From: Desulfosporosinus fructosivorans
GTDB lineage: Bacteria; Bacillota; Desulfitobacteriia; Desulfitobacteriales; Desulfitobacteriaceae
NCBI RefSeq assembly: GCF_004766045.1
Contig: NZ_SPQQ01000011.1
Coordinates: 62,001-126,000, forward strand
DNA length: 64,000 bases
Direction of reading: 5' to 3'
The first letter of the stretch is position 1, and each line of letters starts with the position of its first letter. Made by a program: the position numbers and the translations under genes. Shown here piece by piece: positions 1 to 8,162 of this stretch. Under the pieces are notes generated by a model, which was not told where the DNA came from, searched no databases, and saw nothing but the letters and a program-made list of their open reading frames with translations.

Positions 1-260
1 ACCTTGACTTTTGAGGGCAGGCTCGACAGCAGTAGTGCCCCCAGTTAGAGACGGAAATTAAAGCCAACCTAGGAGGCATAACAGAACTTGTGATGGACTT
101 TGCAGAACTGGTCTACCTTTCTAGTGCGGGGTTACGCGTTATTCTCGCCGCGCAGAAGCAGATGAACAAGCAGGGGGAAATGGTGATTGTTAAGGTCAAT
201 GAGACAATCATGGAGATTTTCGAGGTAACGGGCTTCACAGAAATTCTAAACATCGAGTAA
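1..260 (+). pseudogene. STAS-domain anti-sigma factor antagonist, 3' part with a frameshift
   Basis: The window opens inside a SpoIIAA/RsbV-like STAS gene. The frame from base 1 reads a beta-strand followed by EGRLDSSSAP. After a run of five C at 38-42 the reading continues in another frame as QLETEIKANLGG, then the hallmark phosphorylatable segment YLSSAGLRVILAA and the ending VTGFTEILNIE, stopping at 258-260. Six C instead of five would join the two frames into one normal STAS domain, so a single base is missing, either a real lesion or a homopolymer sequencing error. Such proteins bind anti-sigma kinases and are switched off by serine phosphorylation. The 5' end lies outside the window. 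Family assignment is confident; the pseudogene status is not. Confidence 0.75.
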
Positions 261-304
261 CACGTGACGTTTGGATGCCCTAAAGGTGGACATAGAGATA
301 AGGA

Positions 305-329
305 ACACCCACTTACAAAAAGTGGGTGT
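305..329. terminator. Stem-loop after the STAS gene
   Basis: A perfect 10-bp stem (305-314 with 320-329) with a 5-base loop lies 45 bases after the STAS stop codon. No T-run follows, so it is a weak terminator candidate or an mRNA 3' end structure. Confidence 0.4.
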
Positions 330-360
330 CTCACGATTAGATGAAGAGGGATTATAAAGG

Positions 361-771
361 ATGATGAGAGATGTGTTTGATTGTGCCAAACTTGATAAAG
401 ACCCTAATGCTTATGTTTCCTATTGTTTAAAAACGCCTGTTTCACCGCATTTAGCGTCAAACCTTGAAAACGTCCGTATTGATCTTGAGATTATCTATAA
501 TGATTTTAATAGGATTAAGTCAGAGTTTGACTATCTGGCCTATGCCACCACCATCCATAAGAGCCAAGGCAGTGAGTATCAAATCGTCGTGGCACCCTTA
601 ACGATGCAGCACTACGTGATGCTGCAGAGAAATCTTCTGTACACTTGCGTGACTAGGGCTAAGAAGGTGTTTGTTCTAGTGGGCACCAAGAAGGCGATTA
701 GTATGGCAGTCCGCAATAATAAGACGTCGAAGCGGAATACCCGTTTGGCGGAGAGATTATCGATGCCGTGA
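361..771 (+). pseudogene. RecD2-like helicase, C-terminal fragment
   Basis: 136 codons. From about residue 58 the product matches the last part of RecD2/RecD-type superfamily 1 helicases: LAYATTIHKSQGSEY (helicase motif V region) and LLYTCVTRAKK (motif VI), followed by a tail ending in TSKRNTRLAERL. The ATP-binding motifs I-IV are absent, and the first 57 residues resemble no helicase motif that I can recognise. Full RecD2 proteins are about 700-800 residues, so this is a decayed tail with no plausible helicase activity. No good ribosome site precedes 361. It sits next to a damaged STAS gene and two Uma2 genes in a region of remnants. Confidence 0.75.
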
Positions 772-816
772 TTTCGGCAGAAGCTCGATGACTAAGTGAT
801 ATTTAGCTCGAACATG

Positions 817-825
817 TGTTATAAT
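817..825 (+). promoter_or_regulatory. Extended -10 promoter of the first Uma2 gene
   Basis: TG-T-TATAAT at 817-825, a textbook extended -10 box without a clear -35. The same TGTTATAATATGG block recurs before the second Uma2 gene (1557) and at 58703, so it is part of a dispersed promoter module. Confidence 0.7.
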
Positions 826-893
826 ATGGAAATAATGATCAAATAGACGATCTTCGAATCATCGAATATAATTATCATGAGGAGCGAATTTTA

Positions 894-1478
894 ATGTCAA
901 TACTACAACATAGTAGTGATAAAAAATATACTTATGCTGATTACCTTACCTGGGTTGAAGACGAAAAACGATGGGAAATATTTAATGGAGTGCCGTATAT
1001 GCAATCTGCTCCAACTTGGCAGCATCAAGCAATATCAAGCGAACTGATGTTGCAATTTGGTGAGTACTTACGGAATAAGCCATGTAGAATTTTTTCGTCA
1101 CCGTTTGATTTAAGGATACCTGAAGCAGGAGAATCAGACGAAGAAACAACGTTTGTATGTCAGCCTGATCTTTTAGTCATTTGTGATCAAGCTGGTTTAA
1201 AAGGTACAGGGTATTATGGAACGCCTACCCTAATTATCGAAATATCATCGCCTTCAACAGTCAGGAAAGATAAGTTATTCAAGTTTAACAAATTTGAAAA
1301 GGCCGGGGTTAAAGAATATTGGATAATCGAACCAGACGGTAATATCGTGAGCGTGTTTACTTTGCAGGACAATAAGCGATATGGAAGGCCTGATGTATAT
1401 TCAGATGAAGACAAAATAAGTGTGAGTACCTTACCAGACTTGATCATTGATCTTAATCTAGTTTTTGCTAATCTGTAA
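894..1478 (+). CDS. Uma2 family endonuclease (PD-(D/E)XK fold)
   Basis: 194 residues, the usual length for the Uma2 (DUF820) family of restriction-like nuclease folds that are expanded in cyanobacteria and found in some Firmicutes. Seen: the entry motif YADYLTW (residues 14-20), QPDLLVI with the putative metal-binding Asp92, LIIEISSPST with Glu116, and GVKEYWIIEP (138-146). These are the conserved blocks of the family. An AGGAG ribosome site lies about 10 bases before the ATG and the extended -10 promoter at 817 drives it. Its paralogue follows 43-108 bases downstream. The biological role of Uma2 proteins is not established; restriction-like or transposon-associated activity is inferred from the fold. 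Confidence 0.85.
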   Translation: MSILQHSSDKKYTYADYLTWVEDEKRWEIFNGVPYMQSAPTWQHQAISSELMLQFGEYLRNKPCRIFSSPFDLRIPEAGESDEETTFVCQPDLLVICDQAGLKGTGYYGTPTLIIEISSPSTVRKDKLFKFNKFEKAGVKEYWIIEPDGNIVSVFTLQDNKRYGRPDVYSDEDKISVSTLPDLIIDLNLVFANL

Positions 1479-1556
1479 TTGGACTCTGAAGATTAAATAA
1501 TATTTCATTGTAGAAGCCGGTTGCTTTTTGCAATTGGCTTCTTGATGCCAGGGATG

Positions 1557-1565
1557 TGTTATAAT
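1557..1565 (+). promoter_or_regulatory. Extended -10 promoter of the second Uma2 gene
   Basis: TG-T-TATAAT identical to the box at 817, 22 bases upstream of the chosen ATG, with the ribosome site AAAAGGAGG between. Confidence 0.65.
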
Positions 1566-1586
1566 ATGGGAAAAGGAGGCGTCTAT

Positions 1587-2162
1587 ATGTCACCTACTCC
1601 AAAAGAGTTATCAGCCTCTTACAGCTATGCTGACTATTTGACTTGGCCTGAAGACGAACGCTGGGAGCTGATTGACGGAGTTCCCTTAAATATGACTCCC
1701 GCCCCTACGCCAAAACATCAAGAAATTTTAGGAGAAGTGTTTCGTATATTGGCAAACTGGCTCAAAGGAAATAGATGTAAAGTCTATATGGCCCCGTTTG
1801 ATGTTCGACTAGCCGGGCCCGAGACACTTGATTCGGCGATTGATAAAGTTGTTCAACCAGATATTTCGGCGGTGTGTGATCCGCAGAAAATTGATGATCG
1901 TGGATGTTTGGGAGCACCGGACATGATCGTTGAAATACTATCACCGTCAACGTTTAAAAAAGACCTAGGGATAAAGCTTACCCTTTATGAAAGTTCCGGG
2001 GTTAAAGAATATTGGGTCGTCTACCCCCTGGATGAAACAGTCATGGTATTTATTCTTCAAAACGGTCAGGATGGAAAACCTACGGTCTACTCAGTACCCG
2101 ATGAGATTCCAGTAGAATTATTCAATGATCTCACGATACCCCTGGAATCCGTTTTTCGATGA
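1587..2162 (+). CDS. Uma2 family endonuclease, second copy
   Basis: 191 residues from the ATG at 1587, which follows AAAAGGAGG by 7 bases; an upstream in-frame ATG at 1521 lies before the promoter and is rejected. Motifs match the neighbour position by position: YADYLTW (14-20), QPDISAV with Asp92, MIVEILSPST with Glu116, and GVKEYWVVYP. The two proteins are clearly related but diverged, so the tandem is an old duplication or two separate arrivals. Each has its own promoter of the same type. Function beyond a predicted PD-(D/E)XK nuclease fold is unknown. Confidence 0.85.
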   Translation: MSPTPKELSASYSYADYLTWPEDERWELIDGVPLNMTPAPTPKHQEILGEVFRILANWLKGNRCKVYMAPFDVRLAGPETLDSAIDKVVQPDISAVCDPQKIDDRGCLGAPDMIVEILSPSTFKKDLGIKLTLYESSGVKEYWVVYPLDETVMVFILQNGQDGKPTVYSVPDEIPVELFNDLTIPLESVFR

Positions 2163-2264
2163 TTCTCAGATGAATTCTAGATAACTAAAAGCATAGTTGA
2201 TTCGCTCAGGGGCATCATGAAACGCGATGCTCCTTTTGTCTACACAGAATATTAGAGACTGGAG

Positions 2265-2311
2265 CAAAATATTATTGATGCACTAAAGCAGGAGAATATC
2301 TTAGCACTGCC
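2265..2311 (+). pseudogene. Scrap of an FtsX-like ABC permease tail
   Basis: About 40 bases nearly identical to 7012-7050; both encode IIDALKQENI, the C-terminal tail seen in many FtsX/MacB-type permeases. No other part of the gene is visible here. The rest of 2163-2411 shows nothing that I can assign. Confidence 0.5.
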
Positions 2312-2411
2312 TTTTTACGTTGCTTATTTACTTTCTAATTTAAAAATAGTCCTAAGTAGCCAAAGGAAACCAAAGAACAAATGGTATAATGGAGTTTAAG
2401 GGGAGCGAAAA

Positions 2412-3110
2412 ATGGGTTATAAAATATTACTATTTGATCTAGATGACACATTGCTAGATTTCGGTGCTATCGAAATTGATTCGTTAAACAAATTATTTCA
2501 TCAACATGGCTATAGCTTTTCGGATGAGCTGTTTCGAGTATACAATTCCGTCAACAAACAACTGTGGACTGATTATGAAAATGGAACTATTGCATTGGAT
2601 GACGTATTAAACTCAAGGTTTTCAGGAACCTTGTTAAAATTGGGCAAAACTGTGGATGGTATTGAATGGGAAAATCAATATCGAGAACTTTTGGGAAATG
2701 GGCATCAACTGATAGACGGAGCCTTGGAATTGTGTCAGAGCTTATCTGTGTCGCATAGACTGTTTGTCATCACAAATGGAATAACAAAAACTCAGATCAA
2801 GCGATTGAAACAGGCAGGATTATATGGATTTTTTGAAGACATATTTGATTCTCAAAGCATTGGATTCCAAAAGCTGTCGAAAGAATTTTTTGATTATGTG
2901 ATAGATCATATAAAGGATTTTAAAATCAGGGAAGCGCTTATTATCGGGGACTCCTTAAATACTGATATAAAAGGCGGCCTTCTATCAGGAATTGATACTT
3001 GTTGGATCAATAGAAAATCGGAAAAAAACTCTGCGGAAATTCAAAGCACCTATACGATCACAAGTTTAGCGGAATTATGTGACATTTGCGACCTTGGGCG
3101 TAATGCGTAG
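2412..3110 (+). CDS. HAD-superfamily nucleotidase, YjjG type
   Basis: 232 residues. The HAD motif I DLDDTLLDF is at residues 9-17, motif II is VITNGITKTQ, a Lys in GFQKLSKEFF serves as motif III, and motif IV is IIGDSLNTDIKGG. The layout and length fit the YjjG family of 5'-nucleotidases, which dephosphorylate (often non-canonical) pyrimidine nucleoside monophosphates in the cytoplasm. The ribosome site AAGGGGAG lies 6 bases before the ATG. It stands alone and is followed by a very long hairpin. A phosphoglycolate-phosphatase-like role cannot be excluded from sequence alone. Confidence 0.85.
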   Translation: MGYKILLFDLDDTLLDFGAIEIDSLNKLFHQHGYSFSDELFRVYNSVNKQLWTDYENGTIALDDVLNSRFSGTLLKLGKTVDGIEWENQYRELLGNGHQLIDGALELCQSLSVSHRLFVITNGITKTQIKRLKQAGLYGFFEDIFDSQSIGFQKLSKEFFDYVIDHIKDFKIREALIIGDSLNTDIKGGLLSGIDTCWINRKSEKNSAEIQSTYTITSLAELCDICDLGRNA

Positions 3111-3136
3111 TGATTCACTATTCGCTATGATGCAGA

Positions 3137-3187
3137 TACGACATAACAAAGACCGATCATGACGTGATCGGTCTTTGTTATGTCGTA
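3137..3187. terminator. Perfect 23-bp inverted repeat after the HAD gene
   Basis: Arms 3137-3159 and 3165-3187 are exact complements around a 5-base loop. It starts 27 bases after the HAD stop codon. There is no T-run, so it is more likely a strong 3'-end hairpin or a mobile-repeat remnant than a standard intrinsic terminator. Confidence 0.6.
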
Positions 3188-3293
3188 TGCCAAACAGTAC
3201 GCAGGGTTTAATCTGAAAAGGATCCTTTTGGGAACGGCCTTGATATTTAACCGCTGGTGAATGTATATGTATATACGCAAAAATAAATTTCAA

Positions 3294-3347
3294 TTGACCA
3301 ACATATTAGTATCTGGTAATATAACTAATATATTAGTAGATACTAAT
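3294..3347 (+). promoter_or_regulatory. Promoter and ArsR/SmtB-type operators of the metal efflux operon
   Basis: TTGACC at 3294-3299 and TAATAT at 3317-3322 are separated by 17 bases. A perfect 14-bp palindrome, ACTAATATATTAGT, lies at 3324-3337 right at the start-site region. An outer inverted repeat pairs ATTAGTATCT (3305-3314) with AGATACTAAT (3338-3347). This nested AT-rich symmetry is typical for operators of ArsR/SmtB repressors and implies autorepression that metal would relieve. Confidence 0.8.
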
Positions 3348-3366
3348 GCGTTGAGGGGGAGCTATT

Positions 3367-3738
3367 ATGGATTATTTAGATGTCAAAGTTAAATTCATAA
3401 AGGGATTTGGGGATAGAACCCGTCTTCAAATACTTGAAGCTATTAAAGACCAAGAAAAAACCGTACAACAGATCGTTGATCAAATCAATGGGAACCAGTC
3501 GAATGTTTCACAACACTTGGCCTGTTTAAAAGGATGCGGAATCGTAACATCACGTCAAGATGGAAAATTCATGTATTATTCGCTACGTGATGAACAGGTT
3601 AGAAGCCTTCTTAATATTTTTGACGCAGTTTTAGGCGATGTTGAACAGCAAGTCGCCACTTGTGACAAAAATGAAGTATGTCTTTGTGGAAAGGGTGATT
3701 TAAAATGTCTAACCAACCGAAAAAAGATCTCGCTTTAG
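3367..3738 (+). CDS. ArsR/SmtB-family metal-responsive repressor, CmtR-like
   Basis: 123 residues with a winged helix; the recognition region is NQSNVSQHLACLKGCG. Cys53 and Cys57 in that helix match the Cys pair of the CmtR-type Cd/Pb sensors (HLACLxxCG), and the C-terminal tail adds Cys99, Cys105, Cys107 and Cys114, where CmtR uses a third tail cysteine. It overlaps the start of the following ATPase by 34 bases in another frame, so the two are co-transcribed and probably translationally coupled. Inference: it represses the operon until Cd(II), Pb(II) or a similar soft metal binds. The ribosome site GAGGGGGAG precedes the ATG. Confidence 0.88.
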   Translation: MDYLDVKVKFIKGFGDRTRLQILEAIKDQEKTVQQIVDQINGNQSNVSQHLACLKGCGIVTSRQDGKFMYYSLRDEQVRSLLNIFDAVLGDVEQQVATCDKNEVCLCGKGDLKCLTNRKKISL

Positions 3739-6347
3739 AAGCTGATACCGGTTCTTATAGCATACATAATACTAAGAATATGTTTCCGATACTCTTGGAA
3801 ACGGTTGTCCCCAAGACTTCAAACTGCAGTTACTGCGACCCAATTGAAGAATCCAACTGCCACGATAAAAAGGCTGATCTAGTGCAATTCCCTGTTTCCT
3901 CCACGAAGAAACAAGCAGGTATTCCACTTACCATGATTAAATCACCTAGCAGTGGATGTTGTAGTGATTCGTGCGGTGCCGAGGAGGACAGAGAACTTGA
4001 AATCAAGGATGCGATTGCTGGGAACATCTTAGAGTTTCGAGTTGAAGGAATGGATTGTCCGGTCTGTGCCCAGACTCTTGAGAAAAGTTTAATTAAGATG
4101 CTTGGTATAAATGATGCCAAGGTGAACTATAGTACTTCAAAAATGCAAGTTGTGGTGGAAAATGAGGCACTCCTAGAAAGCATTCAAAAACACGCCCAGA
4201 AACTCGGATTCAAGGCCACACCGATTACCCAAACTAAGAAAAAGGGTCAAACTTTCAATATCGAAGGAATGGATTGTGGAATTTGTGCACAAACCCTAGA
4301 AAAATATCTGAAAACCTTACCGACAGTAAGAGAAGTAAGTGTTAATTTTTCAACTGGTAAGATGCAGATTGTCCATGCTATGACGATAGAAGAAGTAATG
4401 AAAGCCGTGTCTAAATCAGGCTTTAAGGCTAGCTTGGTATCGAGTAGTAGAAAACAAAATACGAATAGTCCGGTTCCAGCTACTAAGAAATTCAACGTAT
4501 CTTCAAACTCAATGTCTGGTATTCTCTTAGTTTTAGGATATTTCGGCACCATAGCCCACATTCCAGAGTTAATTTCTATACTGCTCTATGCTGCATCAGT
4601 CCTAATCGGCGGCTATAAACCTGCCAAAAGTGCCTATTACGCTGTTAAAAGCAAATCATTAGACATGAACGTACTTATGACAACTGCAGCAATCGGAGCA
4701 GCAATGATTGGTCAATGGTTGGAAGCAGCAACGGTTGTTTGGCTCTTTTCTCTGGGTATATACCTGCAAACTAAGACGCTTGACAAAACAAGAGACTCCA
4801 TTCGTAGTTTAATGAGCTTGACGCCACCTGAAGCTTGGTTAAAAATAGGCCAAGATTTAGTCCGTACTTCAGTGGACGATATCTCTGTAGGCGATACCAT
4901 AGTTATTAAGCCGGGTGAAAAAATTCCCTTGGATGGAGAAATTGTCTCTGGAACCTCAAGTATTAATCAAGCTACGATTACTGGCGAGTCCATTCCCGTC
5001 GATAAAAATGAAGGTGACACAGTGTATGCCGGAACAATCAACGAGAACGGTTCCCTAGAAGTAAAGGTGACTAAACTAATTGAAGATACGACCATCGCCA
5101 AAATCATTCAACTAGTTGAAGAAGCTCAAGCGAAAAAGGCAGTAACACAAACTATAGTTGACCGCTTTGCCAAGATATACACGCCCATCGTCTTTGCTTT
5201 AGCAATGCTTACCATGATCGTTCCACCAATGTTAGGTCTAGGAACTTGGAGTGATTGGTTTTATAAAGGCTTAGAGTTACTGGTTATCGCTTGCCCCTGT
5301 GCCTTGGTAATCTCAACGCCTGTAGCAATTGTATCAGCCATTGGCAATGCAGCAAAAAATGGAGTCTTGATTAAAGGCGGAACTTTCTTAGAAGTTGCCG
5401 GCACTATCAAGGCAATTGCTTTTGACAAAACAGGTACCCTCACCGCTGGTAAACCAAAAGTCGCGAAAATCATTACGCTTAATGGTTCTGAGCAAGAGAT
5501 TATAAGTGTTACCAGAACTATTGAAGAACACTCTCAGCACCCGATCGCCTTAGCTATTATGAACTACGCTAAAGCTAATAATATTTCTAGCCAGAAAGCA
5601 GACTCCTTTAAGGCGCTCCCAGGTAAAGGAGCACAGGCTTCCATAGAGGGAATAGAATATTTTGCGGGTAAACCGGGCCTATTCCGTGAATTGGGATTGT
5701 TCATAGACCTTGAAGTACAAAACCGTATTGAAACTTCACAAAATGAAGGCAATACCATCGTTATGGTTGGAACTAAAACTAAACTTATAGGGATTATTCT
5801 AGTAGCAGATTATGTCCGCGAAGTAACAGTTACAGCTCTGAAAAAACTCAAAGAGGTCGGCATTGAACAGATTGTTATGCTAACCGGAGATAATGAAGGA
5901 ACCGCGCGAAAAGTGGCGTCAGAAACAGGTGTCGATCGATATTTCTCCGAGTTGCTACCTGAAGATAAGGTGAACACAGTGAAACAACTACAGCAAGACT
6001 ACAACGTCGTGGCAATGGTTGGTGATGGCATTAACGATGCCCCTGCCTTGGCTACCGCCAATTTAGGAATTGCCATGGGAGGAGCAGGAACGGACACAGC
6101 CATGGAAACTGCCGATATTGTTCTCATGGCAGATAATCTGGAAAAGCTTCCTCACACCATCAAGCTAAGTCGACGAGCTCTAAGAATCATTAAACAAAAT
6201 ATTTGGTTTGCCATCCTTGTAAAGTTAGTCGCTTTGGTGCTGATCTTCCCAGGTTGGCTTACCTTATGGATGGCTGTAATGAGTGATACGGGAGCAGCTT
6301 TGATCGTTATATTAAACAGTATGCGATTAATGCGTATGAAAGTGTAA
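3705..6347 (+). CDS. cadA: P1B-type heavy-metal ATPase (CadA-like Cd/Zn/Pb exporter)
   Basis: 880 residues. It begins with a Cys-rich segment (CSYC near 41-44, then GCCSDSC) and two heavy-metal-associated domains with GMDCPVC (about residue 115) and GMDCGIC (about 188). Then come the membrane helices, the actuator TGES, the CPC metal-site motif in IACPCALV (about 530), the phosphorylation motif DKTGTLT (Asp about 574), the SxxHP nucleotide motif HSQHPIA, and GDGINDAPALA. CPC with this HMA arrangement is typical of PIB-2 Cd/Zn/Pb exporters, and the CmtR-like regulator upstream supports that. It would pump metal ions out of the cytoplasm using ATP. The ATG lies inside the regulator gene. Copper specificity (PIB-1) is less likely because that group carries different sixth- and seventh-helix motifs. 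Confidence 0.92.
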   Translation: MSNQPKKDLALEADTGSYSIHNTKNMFPILLETVVPKTSNCSYCDPIEESNCHDKKADLVQFPVSSTKKQAGIPLTMIKSPSSGCCSDSCGAEEDRELEIKDAIAGNILEFRVEGMDCPVCAQTLEKSLIKMLGINDAKVNYSTSKMQVVVENEALLESIQKHAQKLGFKATPITQTKKKGQTFNIEGMDCGICAQTLEKYLKTLPTVREVSVNFSTGKMQIVHAMTIEEVMKAVSKSGFKASLVSSSRKQNTNSPVPATKKFNVSSNSMSGILLVLGYFGTIAHIPELISILLYAASVLIGGYKPAKSAYYAVKSKSLDMNVLMTTAAIGAAMIGQWLEAATVVWLFSLGIYLQTKTLDKTRDSIRSLMSLTPPEAWLKIGQDLVRTSVDDISVGDTIVIKPGEKIPLDGEIVSGTSSINQATITGESIPVDKNEGDTVYAGTINENGSLEVKVTKLIEDTTIAKIIQLVEEAQAKKAVTQTIVDRFAKIYTPIVFALAMLTMIVPPMLGLGTWSDWFYKGLELLVIACPCALVISTPVAIVSAIGNAAKNGVLIKGGTFLEVAGTIKAIAFDKTGTLTAGKPKVAKIITLNGSEQEIISVTRTIEEHSQHPIALAIMNYAKANNISSQKADSFKALPGKGAQASIEGIEYFAGKPGLFRELGLFIDLEVQNRIETSQNEGNTIVMVGTKTKLIGIILVADYVREVTVTALKKLKEVGIEQIVMLTGDNEGTARKVASETGVDRYFSELLPEDKVNTVKQLQQDYNVVAMVGDGINDAPALATANLGIAMGGAGTDTAMETADIVLMADNLEKLPHTIKLSRRALRIIKQNIWFAILVKLVALVLIFPGWLTLWMAVMSDTGAALIVILNSMRLMRMKV

Positions 6348-6945
6348 AGAGTATTATAACAAAAATGTTCCTGCTGCAGATCTACCCTCGGATTGGGGAG
6401 CGTAATCGCAAACTTTTTCCTATAGATCACGTCGATCACCGGATACTGCGCCAGACCGAATAAGGCATGTGCTGCATCAAAAACAGCTTGTTATGTGGCG
6501 CCAGCTTGTCCCAAATACGACAACGTTTTCGTATTTGGGACAAGTCGTTTATAGGAGGGTGTCACGCTCAACTACACCTGAATAAGCGGTTTCCATAGCA
6601 TCGGTCCCCAAATACAAGGAGTCGTAATCAATTATACAGTCACGCAGCGCTAATCAAGTGAACTAATAAGTTCACACGAAAATGGTTTTACATTCCCCAT
6701 TGTGCCGCCAGTCATGATGGTTTATAAGTTGGTGTCAGACACCAGGTTCCTCTTGGTGTCGTAGTTTCCTTTGTCCGGGATGCAGTGTTGGGGGTAAGAA
6801 GAAATGAATATGGCAAGGGTGAAGCAATATGCGATTTTCAATACACTCAGGCCGTGGTCTGGGTGGAAGCGTAAGGATGAAGTGGGTAAGCATACTTGAT
6901 TAGGGGGTCTGAATTTACTACTATATATGTATAGGGAGGATATAT
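6348..6945. other. Gene-poor stretch with repeats
   Basis: No convincing gene. It holds the long hairpin at 6505-6544 and, near 6722-6760, GGTGTCAGACACC followed by a second GGTGTC, a pattern often found beside REP-type transposon remnants. A 32-codon open frame at 6365-6463 resembles nothing I know. Confidence 0.4.
6505..6544. repeat. 16-bp inverted repeat
   Basis: Arms 6505-6520 and 6529-6544 are exact complements around an 8-base loop (CTTGTCCCAAATACGA and its complement). There is no T-run. It may be a REP-like unit or the end of a lost element. Confidence 0.6.
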
Positions 6946-7050
6946 GTTATTGCGGCGGTGTTTATCATCGTTAGTTCCGCAATGCTGTACTCCAGCGCCA
7001 AAGTTAAAAAGGAAAACATTATTGATGCACTCAAGCAGGAGAATATCTAG
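6946..7050 (+). pseudogene. C-terminal fragment of an FtsX-like ABC transporter permease
   Basis: The frame encodes a last membrane helix (VIAAVFIIVSSAMLYSSA) followed by KVKKENIIDALKQENI and a stop. This is the typical end of FtsX/MacB-family permeases of peptide-antibiotic ABC exporters. Everything upstream of the helix is missing. The same ten-residue tail occurs at 2265, which shows that two copies of the parent gene have decayed in this region. Confidence 0.65.
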
Positions 7051-7204
7051 GCCCTGTAGATTTAGGCTATTGAGTCTTCATGTCTTTACCTTATCATCTC
7101 TATGTTTTGATGGGGGAGTTTGACGAGTTTGGGATGCTTGTTATTTTGCTGAGAATTGAACTATCGGAATGACAAACATAAATGTCCGCGATTGATGCTA
7201 GGTT

Positions 7205-7250
7205 AAAAACTAACACCTTATCCCGAATTCGAGATAAGGTGTTAGTTTTT
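7205..7250. terminator. Bidirectional intrinsic terminator after map
   Basis: An 18-bp perfect stem (7205-7222 with 7233-7250), 10-base loop and T/A tracts on both sides. It ends the minus-strand methionine aminopeptidase transcript and insulates it from the left. Confidence 0.85.
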
Positions 7251-7255
7251 TTTGC

Positions 7256-8005
7256 TTAGTCCTGCTCGGTTAGAACCAGAGGTCTATCCTTAGTAATAGC
7301 AATGGTATGCTCGTACTGAGCGGAAAGACTACCATCAGTCGTTCTGGCTGTCCATTTATTGGGGTCAATCTTAAGCTGATATGATCCCACATTAATCATG
7401 GGTTCAATCGTAAATACCATGCCCTCACGAAGCCTCTCCCCCCTATCGGGTCGACCATAATGTGGGACCTGCAAATCTTCATGCATGGTTTGCCCAATAC
7501 CGTGCCCTGTAAAGTCTCGCACTACGGAGAATCCCTGGGCTTCTGCATGACTTTGTATGGCATGAGAAATATCTCCGATTCTATTACCGATGATCGAGGT
7601 TTCTATGCCAATGTAGAGACATTCCTTCGTAACCCTAAGTAGCTTTTCAGCTTCCTTAGATATTTCACCGACAGGGTAAGTCCAAGCGGAATCAGCGAGC
7701 CAGCCATTGAGATTAACAACCATATCAATTCCTACAATATCGCCGTTGTTCAGAGGGACTTTAGTTGGAAATCCATGACATATTTCATCGTTAATCGACG
7801 CACATGTTGCAAATTGATATCCTTTATACCCTTTTTGCTCAGCAGTCGCCCCATGCGACTGCATAAAATTCTCTGCGAATTTATCAATTTCCAAGGTTGT
7901 TACCCCGGGACGAATCAGAGAACGAAGCTCTCGATGGATAGCAGTTAGAATCTTACCGGCTTCAGCCATAAGTTCGATTTCCTGTTCAGTTTTGATAATA
8001 ACCAA
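7256..8005 (-). CDS. map: Type I methionine aminopeptidase
   Basis: 249 residues from a TTG at 8005, preceded by GAGGGGG nine bases upstream; an earlier in-frame TTG at 8023 overlaps that ribosome site and is rejected. The product removes N-terminal methionine from nascent proteins in the cytoplasm. Seen are the metal ligands of the pita-bread fold: VGIDMVVNLNGWLADSAWT with the first Asp pair, DFTGHGIGQTMHED with the His ligand, and FTIEPMINVG with a Glu ligand, plus a final Glu in AQYEHTIAI. The gene stands alone, outside the ribosomal operon where map usually sits, so it may be a second copy. Confidence 0.93.
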   Translation of the reverse strand: MVIIKTEQEIELMAEAGKILTAIHRELRSLIRPGVTTLEIDKFAENFMQSHGATAEQKGYKGYQFATCASINDEICHGFPTKVPLNNGDIVGIDMVVNLNGWLADSAWTYPVGEISKEAEKLLRVTKECLYIGIETSIIGNRIGDISHAIQSHAEAQGFSVVRDFTGHGIGQTMHEDLQVPHYGRPDRGERLREGMVFTIEPMINVGSYQLKIDPNKWTARTTDGSLSAQYEHTIAITKDRPLVLTEQD

Positions 8006-8081
8006 TTCAGATTTCCCCCTCAAATTTCACCTACTAGTATGCTCAGCTATTATAAGATGAGACTACTTATCTCAATTTTCC

Positions 8082-8162
8082 ATGCGTGACTCAATGGTTG
8101 AGGCGATGTATCTCATGATTGCATTTGCAACACTTGTTGTTTTGATCATAAAGAAGAAATAA
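8082..8162 (+). CDS. Putative holin-like toxin of a type I toxin-antitoxin system
   Basis: 26 residues (MRDSMVEAMYLMIAFATLVV then LIIKKK): a short acidic head, one membrane helix and a terminal KKK. This is the build and sequence pattern of the putative holin-like toxin family (Hol_Tox). Internal ATGs at 8094 and 8106 are possible starts; no good ribosome site is visible, as is common when translation is restrained. The stop codon overlaps a strong stem-loop, and a good promoter on the opposite strand (8274-8301) points back across the 3' end, as expected for an antisense RNA antitoxin. Too short for ordinary gene callers. The function is inferred from the family. Confidence 0.72.
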   Translation: MRDSMVEAMYLMIAFATLVVLIIKKK

